Assembly: GCA_963556495.2 (NCBI GenBank)
Contig: OY747715.1
Location: 15,382,739-15,446,738 of the forward strand
Length of the DNA: 64,000 nucleotides
Direction of reading: 5' to 3'
Source: Valencia hispanica
Lineage: Eukaryota > Chordata > Actinopteri > Cyprinodontiformes > Valenciidae
The translations under genes were made by a program, and so were the position numbers. Of the stretch, positions 55,167 to 64,000 are shown piece by piece (positions within the stretch are counted from its first letter, which is position 1; each line of letters opens with the position of its first letter). The notes beneath the pieces are model-generated. The model saw only the letters and a program-made list of their open reading frames with translations, was not told the DNA's origin and made no database searches.

Positions 55167-55890
55167 TCCAACATCCCAAACTATGGTAACTCTGGAGGAG
55201 CTGCATACTTTTATAGTCTACAGACAAAACACTCAGAAAATTTGCATTGCACATTACCTTGAACGCGCTATACTTACATCATGAAACATGATGTTTGCAA
55301 CATCATGCCTTGGGGATGCTTTACTTCAATCTAAACATGGAAGCCAGTCAGAAAATAAGTAAAAAATGTAGGTTAGACTGAAAACAGAGATTGGGATTGA
55401 AAATAACCTTCCAGCACTACAACAACCTTAAACAGTCACCCAGAGCTATACTGGAATGGTTTGGTGTTACACTCCACTACTTAACGGGAAGTGTCCTGCA
55501 ACTTTTAGAAACGTCTCTGGTGGATTCAGGTGTGAATCCAATCCAATGAATTGTCTCATCAGCCTGCAGTCAAGATTCATAAAATTCTGCTAATGACCTG
55601 ATTTTGAATGAGGTGTGTAAAACCAGAGACGCATCTAAACATTGCAGGACACAGATTGGAGTTAGACAAAAACCAAATCCTATTTAAAGCATATCTATGT
55701 GTTAGAATAGCCCAGTCCAGCTGTATTTGCTGCAAAAGATAGTATTCATTAAGGGGGATGAGGTAAAATGAATGCTGCACTTCAGTTTTTTGTTTCGAAA
55801 TAAGTTGTGAAAACCACGTATAGTCTTACCTAATAAATATGTACTACCTTTTGTTGGTCAATCACAAAGTTTTTAAATGCACTGAAGTTT
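55167..55890 (+). mobile_element. Decayed Tc1-like element, right part
   Basis: Remnants in transposase order: TATGGTAACTCTGGAGGAGC, CATCATGCCTTGGGGATGCT (glycine-rich block before the second aspartate), CCAGAGCTATACTGGAATGG, CATATCTATGTGTTAGAATA then GCCCAGTCCA, and a right-end-like TTTTGTTGGTCAATCACAAA. All frames are broken. Pairs with 50880-51077. Confidence 0.65.
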
Positions 55891-57367
55891 GTTTTCTCTG
55901 AAAATTTTCAAAGGGTAAATAACAGATACTTTACATCAGAGTAGCTGCAGGAAGCACATCTGACTACACAGCTCTTGTAGTGTATTTAAAGGTAGCCTTG
56001 TGAATGTTTTTTTTTAAGTTCCTGTAGGTTTTTTCAGATTTGAAATGCAAATAAAATCTTTTATATTTGTTTGAAATGACACTTGTTGCCATATCAACCC
56101 CAAAGCCATACCCACATATGCCATCCACACACTATATATAATTTATATTTTAAAAATCCAACCTAGAGTCCTCTTCAAAAAGCACATGCACAGAATACAT
56201 TAGCTGTGTTTTCTCATGTCTTTTGAAGTAGTCACCATATAAGCTTGTGTTTCACATAAAATTATTTCAGCAACACCTAAATCAAAAAAAGAAGGGGAAA
56301 CCTTTTAGTACGCTTTGAGATAATAGATCAAAACCATTTTTTTTCTTACACAACTTTGATTCTGGATTATTATAGAAAATAACTGCATTGGTGCTTTTAA
56401 AATTCTTGGTTTTTTAAAATATATTTATCATCTAGTTTGCTTCATGCCAGCTGTTAGATTGCAATCTAAATATTAGATTTGTGTATGTATATTGTGACTA
56501 TGATTCAGTACCATGCCAACAAAATACAGTTTGGTAAATAAATGTAAGATGGTTGATATCAATATTCTTCTTAAACTAAATAATTAAATACACACCCAAG
56601 CACTTCTAGATTCAATCATCTGTCTTTGCAATCATAAAAACACAACAAAATCAAAAAGAATGTGCTACATGTGTGATCACATGCAGTAACTCAGCATGCA
56701 TATTCCCCCTTCTTCATCATTAGCTTAAGTCTAAACTGACAAACTGAGAAGCTCCCTCTCATTTGACATGGTATAAAATTCATCATCATTCATCAATTTC
56801 AAATTAGAAATTGTCCATGGTTCAAAAATTGCATGTTAATTCAACACTAAACTGACGAGAATGCTAATTTCTAATAAATTTTTTCAGCCAGTGTTGCGTG
56901 ATATTTCATCATAAAAAGTCATAATTTGCCTTTTTTTATCTGATTTGTTTAGCCATTAGTTTGTACTATTTTCCTTGAGTGTTTAAATGAAGGCAACTGG
57001 ACTTTTCTTGTCTTGAATACGTTTCATCTCTCATCCAAGAGGCTTCTTCAGTTCTGAAAACCCAGGACCTTCTTGCTGCAAGCCAACAGTTCAGCCAACT
57101 GTGCCTCTTTGCAGCCTCTTCAGATTCACCAAAAAAAGAGTGAGAATACAAGCCATGTACTTTCAAGAGACCCTTAGCCTTGCATTTTGCAGAATCCTTG
57201 TGTTAATGTCAGTGCTTGTCAACTTTTAAAACTCCAGCAGGGTCGACAGAGCAGCTTATTTTGGCTCTTTTTAATATAAAGGTTTTTGACATAATTCTCA
57301 TGGTGTTTACAGAGGGATTTAGCTTAAAGCTGTGCCTGTGGTGCATAAGTTATTCATTCAACAGATA
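55891..57367. other. Unrecognised AT-rich stretch
   Basis: No gene or repeat family recognised. Frames are short; 56966-57166 (minus) has no motif. Confidence 0.4.
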
Positions 57368-58811
57368 CAGTGGCTTGCAAAGTATTCGGCCCCTTTGAAC
57401 TTTTCCACATTTTGTCACATTACAGCCACAAGCATGAATCAATTTTATTGGAATTCCACGTGTAAGACCAATACAAAGTGGTGTACATGTGAGAAGTGGA
57501 ACGAAAATCATACATGATTCCAAATTTTTTTTACAAATAAATAACTGAAAAGTGGGGTATGCGTAATTATTCAGCCCCCTAAATCAAAACTTTGTAGAAC
57601 CACCTTTTGCTGCAATTCCAGCTGCCAGTCTTTTAGGGTATGTCTCTACCAGCTTTGCACATCTAAAGACTGAGATTCTTGCCCATTCTTCTTTGCAAAA
57701 CAGGTGCAGGTCAGTCAGATTAGATGGACAGCATTTGTGAACAGCAGTTTTCAGATCTTGCCAAAGATTCTCGATTGGATTTAGATCTGGACTTTGACTG
57801 GATATGTTTTGTTTTAAACCATTCCATTGTTTCCCTGGCTTTATGTTTAGGGTCGTTGTCCTGCTGGAAGGTGAACCTCCGCCCCCGTCTCAAGTCTTTT
57901 GCAGACTCCAAGAGGTTTTCTTCCAAGATTGCCCTGTATTTGGCTCCATCCATTTTCCCATCAACTCTAACCAGCTTCCCTGTTCCTGCTGACCAGAGCA
58001 CCTTCTTCCACATGTGTGCTGTGTCCCCCACATGGCTTGTGGCAAACTGCAAACTGGACTTCTTATGGTTTTCTTTTAACAATGGCTTTCTTCTTGCCAC
58101 TCTTCCATAAAGGCCAACTTTGTGCAGTGCACCACTAATAGTTGTCCTATGGACAGATTCCCACACCTGGGCTGTAGATCTCTGCAGCTCGTCCAGAGTC
58201 ACCATGGGCCTCTTGGCTGCATTTCTGATCAGCGCTCTCCTTGTTCGGCCTGTGAGTTTAGGTGGACGGCCTTGTTTTGGTAGGTTTACAGTTGTGCCAT
58301 ACTCCTTCCATTTCTGAATGATCGCTTGAACAGTGCTCCGTGGGATGTTCAAGACTTGGGAAATCTTTTTGTAGCTTAAGCCTGCTTTAAGTTTCTCAAT
58401 AACTTTATCCCTGACCTGTCTGGTGTGTTCTTTGGACTTTATGGTGTTGTTGCTCCGAACATTCTCTTAGACAACCTCTGAGGCCGTCACAGGGCAGCTG
58501 TATTTGTACTGACATTAGATTACACACAGGTGCACTTTATTTAGTCATTAGCACTCATCAGGCAATGTGTATGGGCAACTGACTGCACTCAGACCAAAGG
58601 AGGCTGAATAATTACGCACACCCCACTTTTCAGTTATTTATTTGTAAAGAAATTTTGGAATCATATATGATTTTTGTTCCACTTCTCACCTGTACAACAC
58701 TATGTATTGGTCTTTGACGTGGAATTCCAATAAAATTGATTCATGTTTGTGGCTGTTATGTGACAAAATGTGGAAAAGTTCAAGGGGGCCGAATACTTTT
58801 GCAAGCCACTG
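57368..58811 (-). mobile_element. Tc1-like transposon with long inverted repeats
   Basis: A 1444-bp element with TA at each flank (57366-57367, 58812-58813) and ends CAGTGGCTTGCAAAGTATTC (left) and CAGTGGCTTGCAAAAGTATT (right, reverse complement). The inverted repeats run for about 210 bp (57368-57579 and about 58600-58811), ending in the GAATAATTACGC-type motif on both sides. This is the long-IR arrangement of many fish Tc1-like elements. The transposase lies on minus and is damaged. Confidence 0.95.
57640..58442 (-). pseudogene. Tc1-like transposase pseudogene
   Basis: The minus frame from 58442 reads, after a lost start codon (ATA where family members have ATG), KSKEHTRQVRDKVIEKLKAG, the first paired-like helix-turn-helix. 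The main 210-codon frame (58352-57720) follows with LNIPRSTVQAIIQKWKEYG, the GRPPKL hook, LDELQRSTAQ and VARRKPLLKE. At KVLWSAG the usual DET block with the first catalytic aspartate is gone: a deletion joins KVLWS to the GTGKLVRVDG region about 70 residues further on. The second aspartate is kept in FQQDNDPKH. After KTKHIQ a frameshift places the SPDLNPIENLW block, with the third catalytic residue, in another frame. It cannot make active enzyme. Confidence 0.9.
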
Positions 58812-58813
58812 TA

Positions 58814-61800
58814 TAAAGCAAAGTTGACACACACCAGCTGTAACTTCTCCTTCAGTCCATAACCTCGGTTTGCATTTTGAGCTCCGCTGCATGGTTGTCA
58901 GGGCAGCTATGTAGTATATGACAGGAATGGTTTATGAGTCGGTGAGAGGGTGCTGAGGTGGGTCAGACAGTCATGCATGAAGTTGCAGAACATGAAAACG
59001 GGCAAATCCCCTTTTACATTTGAGGTATGGCAGCTCTTTTTTGTTTCTAAATTTGAAATTTTTAAGAATTTAAATATGCATTGCAAAGCTTTGGAGATAC
59101 CATTGTATCCGATTTAACCCCAACTTTTAATCATGCAGTTATTTGATTTGTTTAACCAGTTAAATGTGTAACATGTATGTATATGTCTGATTCCCAATCA
59201 TATATGGTATAATAGATTACATATCAAAAGCTTAGCTGAAAGTGAATGCACAAAACAATGCTGTTGCACACAACATTGCCAAATACAAATCTGCTCATAT
59301 AAGTAAAGATATTTTGGAAAAGATTAAAGAAAAATATTAAAACCAGTATTAAATATATTCTGATTAAAGCAGTTTTTTCTTTGAACAAAACCACTATTTA
59401 CAATAAATTTAACCAGCAGATGCATCACTCTGAACCAAACAACATGTTAAGACTGGATTACAGAGTCAGAAAAATGTCATTGTGAGGAATGTCAGAACAA
59501 AAAGTCAGAAGAATGCATTCATCTTTGGGGACCAGTTTGGAGTTGAGGAGGAAATCTTACCACCGTTTACACATAGCCTAAAATGAAGTGTCACACTTGT
59601 ACATTTACTTCAGAGGACTCACCTGTTTTCAAGTGGATACAGAGGGAGATAGAAATTCCTTAGAGGATGACGATAAAAAGTTTAGGTTCGTCAAAGGAGA
59701 GACTGATGCACTCAGTGTGACCAATACGGCGTTTCGGGTTGTTTTTCTTTTCAGTACAACATACCTGTCTGAGTTCTTTGGCAGTCATTGTTGTGCATGA
59801 GTGCTTTTGCCTTGAATTACAGATAGAGGGAACTCAAGGAATAAGGGAGAAAAAAAACATTTGGCACTACTGATGTATTACTTACTTGATGTATTACTTT
59901 AAATATAATTAATAAATGAAAAAAACAACAACAATGCTTTGCACACTGTAGCTTGAGTGACAAGTAATATGTTAACTCAAATTTTTTCTGGCTTGGAGAC
60001 TGTTCCTTCTTTATGCAGAGTTTTGTTAAATATTAACAGAATCTCATCTATATTGTCCTTCTGAAATTGAAAACAGCTACAAGTAGAGGTGTAACAATGC
60101 ATTCACCTCATGTTTTAAGAAGAAATGTAATTCTATTTTTAAAAATGAAGAATACCCCTTTTTTCCTAAACAGAAACATCGGTTTCCTAAAGTTTGATCA
60201 GTCTAGCTATCTTTGGTTTTCAACTAGAAATGAGATTAATGCAGTACACATTTTTTAAATAAAAGAAATTCTAAAATAGCCCTTTAATTCACCCTTTAAT
60301 CTGAGCATTATTAGGTGTTATTGGTTAGCTAGTCATGGTGCTTGAAATTGATGTTTTTTTGTCACAAATTTCTGTCTAGTCTCTGAAATTATGCCACACA
60401 AAAAGTTAAAAATTAGTAAATCTCCAGTGATTATGTAATAGTATTGTCAACTAACCTGAAAAAGGTGTTTTTATTACTGAAATTTGTCCACGCATCAGGG
60501 CAACCTAAGAAGTTTAAAGCTTAAAGCACGTACCTTTACATCCAGGGCTCTTGATAACAGCTTGCATTTACCGTACCAGATTAAGTCACACAATGATAAC
60601 ACTTTGCAAGACCGTTGACTTTGGGAAATATCGGAAATTTTAGTGGCTTAGGATTTTGCAAAACCTCTAGCAACAAGTAACTTGTCATCTCATTTGTAAG
60701 TATATAATGAAGCAAATTGAGACTCTTTTGTCTGATGGATATGACGTTATATCTTCCTTTTTAGATGTTAGGGATCTGATAACTTGGGGGCAGAGTAGCA
60801 CTGCCACATGTTACCCGAGCAGCAGGGCAAGTTGCCTAAGAAATCTGTTATTTGCAAGGGTCCTTCACAGACCTGTCTCTATTCTACATGGTTTACAATA
60901 TTCCATCACTGCCTCTATTGAAACCTACATCCTGGTACACCACTAAGTCACATTTGACCAACCACTTTATCATCTTAATGGAAGAATGTTGGCTACCAGT
61001 ACTACTAGTACATCCAGATGGATTCAGAGTCTTTGCTGTTAAGCAAGTCACAAACAAAAGCTGCAAATAATCTATTGAAACCTGTTTAAGGAGTGTTGAT
61101 GCTTATAAAACTGTCCAAAGCTAGAGTCCAGTATCATGTTCTGTCTTGGCGCACCTAAGCTTGACACGTCTGAAGTGTACTAAAAGCACCACTTGATGCT
61201 TGTTGTTTAACAAGGCACAATCCAAATTCCAGATGTGCCTTCCCCTCCATTCTTACTCAGCTAATGGTTCTGCTGCCATGCCTCCATCTACAAGCACACC
61301 CCATTCGTGCATTCTCTATCATGCCAATCAGCTGAGCTTCTCATACAGCTTCTCCTCCTTCTATTATTGTCCATACATTTTTACATTACACATGGAGCCA
61401 AAAACAATACAGCACTTTCCTGCAAGACAGGCCACTGCAAATTCAATAGTCAAATATTTATAACCTGATCTCATGCGATATTAACACTTTCATTCTAAAA
61501 CCTTAATACTAATGGCAGTTGTCCTGGCAAATTACTGCACATTGTTTGTCTTGAAAGAACAAATAATCAAACCTCCTGTCTCGTAAAGTTTTATATACTA
61601 ATTTTCCCACAGAATGTAACTAAATGGCATATTTCATCATTTGCTATCACCAAAGCATAATACTCTACTTTCCTCTTTTATAAAACTTCAATATCTGAGT
61701 AAGCCCCCTTTAATAGCAATCCTGTTCCAGGGACTTTCAACTTTCTAAAACATAAACATAAAATACTTGATCACAAAGCTGTCAGTGTGAAAACAGCATG

Positions 61801-63589
61801 GAGCACACATGCAAAGCCCACCCAACTCAGGAGGCACCTTTGTGCTTCAGTTCTACAGGCCCCTGCCCTGCAGGGGTCATTAGTCATCTCTGTTGTAAGA
61901 GCAAGGCCATCGTGTCTTGTTGGTCTCTGTTTTCCCAGAGTCCCACAGCGAGGGAGGTGCCGCTGTGGTGTCAGCAGAAAAGCAGTATATATATTGTAGA
62001 GAGGTGTATAAATACAGAGATAAATGGTGAAAGGAGAAAGCAAAATGAGGCTGAAGATGGATCAATGGGATTAAGATGTGTTTGTTAATAAAGAGGAGGG
62101 GAGCAGTGAGCTGTAACACTGAGTTTTTCCAGTTATGAAAATGGTGCATTTTTCATGTAAAGGAATAGCTGTTTTACATACTGAGGCAATAATTTTACGT
62201 GTCCTTTTGTCTCACGCGTGCACATGTGCATCTGTAGACAAACAGAGGGATGAAATTTTAATTCAGTCCTTGAAGTTTTGGATTATGACACTTCGTACTG
62301 AGCACAAGAGAGATGTTCCATCTTTTCAAGCGCTTTGCATTTCTACACCACAGTCCCATGAGATGTGCAGGGTTTTATTTTTCTAGGAGAATTTATCTTC
62401 CCCCACCACTCAGATTTTAGCTCCAGCCTACATTTGAAAAATACAATTGAGATCTTATTTTATCCTTTGCTGTGTTGGAGAAAGCATGTAAATATTAGGC
62501 AAGCAGCATGAGAGGAATGATTCTCAAGACCTTTATGATCATAGTGTTAGTTTGTAGGTGTGGAAGTAGGAGAGCAGCTTTGAATTATCCTGCAAATAAA
62601 GACAACCAAAATCCCAGGGATCAATAAAAAGGACTGTTGTTAAAGTTGTTGGAAGTTTTTTAAATGTAAAATATTTGGACATTTATAGAAGGAGCAGTTA
62701 AAGAGGAAATGTTGGAGCTATGATATGCTTAGAGTGACTAGTTTGTTGTAGTTTGCAAAACTGATATTTATCGTAAACCTTATGTTTCTATACTTATGCA
62801 TTTGTTGTCCAAATCCGTGTACAAAGGCACATATCTAAAATGACAGCTCTTTAGTTTAAAGGAAAAAAACTACTTGAATTTAAAACGCTAAGAGATTTCT
62901 TAGAGGAATTCCTTGACAGGCTTTTTTATATACCACATGTGTATTCTATGACCCCTTTATAAGGTACACCTTGCTAACACTGGGTTGAAGCCTATAATCA
63001 TGATTCTTTGACAGTTCAGAGAATACCAAGCTTTGATTAAGGAACCATTTACTTGAGCTGGGGCTAAAAATCAACAGCAAAAGTCAAATATGTGGTTCTA
63101 GTTTCAGCTACCTTACACAGAGTAAAATATTTCTATATATATGAGCTTTTAACCAATACCCTGGGAAGTCTTTAACTATTTGCAAATGCATTCTAAGAGT
63201 TTCAGACTTAAAAGCTTTCTTAGAATAGTATACTAAAGCAGCTTCTGCAGTGTCTGTTTTTAACCTGAAACTGGCAAAGAAGTCAAATAACAACAAAGAA
63301 AACACATAAGAGATGTTAATACAGAGGCAAATAAAATACAATGTTTTATAACATTTCATCTTCAGAACTGTTTCAGTTTGTGTCATAGATTAATTGACAT
63401 GTCGTAAACATTTGCCAGAGATAGCAACGACAGTGCTATTTCCAAACCTATTCATCCAAACTTTAGTGGAAGGAAAACGTGTGGCAAAATAATTCACAAT
63501 TATCAAGTATAACGGCAGCATTGAGAGGATTGTGAAGCAAAGTCCATTCAATAATTTGGAGAAGATTCACATCTGTGGATCTTGTCAAT
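58814..63589. other. Unrecognised AT-rich stretch
   Basis: No gene or repeat family recognised. All frames are under 100 codons. The block at about 61795-61985 is less AT-rich than its surroundings and has overlapping frames on both strands, without a motif or clear splice sites. Confidence 0.4.
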
Positions 63590-64000
63590 CTGAGGTGCTT
63601 TATCACCTGTCTGATTGTGTGTTAAGTTACCATTTGCTGTCAAAACAGCCCTAACACATAAAAGCATGTACCTTATAGATAACTAAAGATATGCTGTGGT
63701 GTCTGCCACCAAGATGTGTAGAGCGGATCCCTGTAGGTTATGAGGTGTGCCATCTGGGGAAAGAACTAATTGTTAAGTACATCCCACAGATGTTCAACCG
63801 GACTGGAATTTGGGGAAATTGATAAAACCAAGTAAACACTCAAACTCAAACTCATTTTGCTCCTCAAAGCATGCCTGAACCATTTTTTGGCAGGGTGCAT
63901 TATTCCTGAGAGGGTGCAGATTATCTCGAACAATTCTAAGGTTAATGTTAAAGTAACATTACATTTCCTTCTTCAGGCTACCCATTTCCCCATAAAGTTA
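63590..64000 (-). mobile_element. Decayed Tc1/mariner-like element, runs off window
   Basis: GTTACCATTTGCTGTCAAAA then CAGCCCTAACACATAAAAGC, GTGGTGTCTGCCACCAAGAT, ACATCCCACAGATGTTCAAC and CATGCCTGAACCATTTTTTG resembles the antisense of a fish Tc1/mariner-like transposase 3' half, in family order. It extends beyond 64000. No frame is open. Confidence 0.7.

Noticed and set aside
57724..58317. Plus-strand frames of up to 128 codons
   Set aside because: Antisense to the Tc1-like transposase.
61787..62043. Overlapping frames on both strands in a less AT-rich block
   Set aside because: No recognisable domain or convincing splice sites; left as unexplained sequence.

Overview
The window is nuclear DNA of a ray-finned (teleost) fish. 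I infer this from the mix of repeat families: Rex1/Babar-type, Rex3/RTE-type and L2/Maui-type LINEs, many Tc1/mariner-like elements with fish-type termini, a two-gene PIF/Harbinger, hAT elements and a Ty3/gypsy-type solo LTR, all in AT-rich DNA with TA and GGAT microsatellites and no operon-like gene order. No host gene can be read with confidence. It looks like intergenic or deep intronic sequence; the only host-exon hint is a weak pair of very small candidate exons near 6.3 and 6.8 kb. By my own tally about two fifths of the window is recognisable mobile DNA or its fossils.

Layout. 0-9 kb: a 5'-truncated Rex3/RTE LINE (minus), a Rex1 3' tail, a decayed Tc1-like element split by an L2 LINE, a short hAT derivative with a perfect 8-bp target duplication, and a gypsy-type solo LTR with a 5-bp duplication. 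9-24 kb: scattered L2, Rex1 and Tc1 remnants in otherwise unrecognised AT-rich sequence. 23.8-26.6 kb: a nearly complete PIF/Harbinger transposon carrying a spliced DDE transposase and, in the opposite direction, a spliced Myb/SANT-type protein, each with only one or two lesions. 28.7-32 kb: a Tc1/mariner element with a broken transposase, then a hAT element holding another nested inverted-repeat element.

34-36.4 kb: Rex1 pieces in opposite orientations, between and beside two long TA/TATG arrays. 37-50 kb: decayed Tc1-like, RTE-like and L2 pieces, plus a palindrome-rich composite insertion around 48.7-49.4 kb. 50.9-55.9 kb: the most layered locus, a decayed Tc1-like element interrupted by a TTAA-flanked inverted-repeat element, itself interrupted by an L2 LINE with a 997-codon open endonuclease/reverse transcriptase frame. 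57.4-58.8 kb: a Tc1-like element with inverted repeats of about 210 bp. A further decayed Tc1/mariner-like element runs off the right edge.

The genes here serve element mobility rather than host functions. The two Harbinger proteins are expected to act together (transposase plus Myb-like DNA-binding partner). The L2 frame would supply endonuclease and reverse transcriptase in cis. The others are broken. I see no clearly new defence, toxin or metabolic system. The best leads are the near-intact Harbinger with its repeated subterminal GCGTACGC sites, the large open L2 frame, and nested insertions that give a relative order of TE activity.
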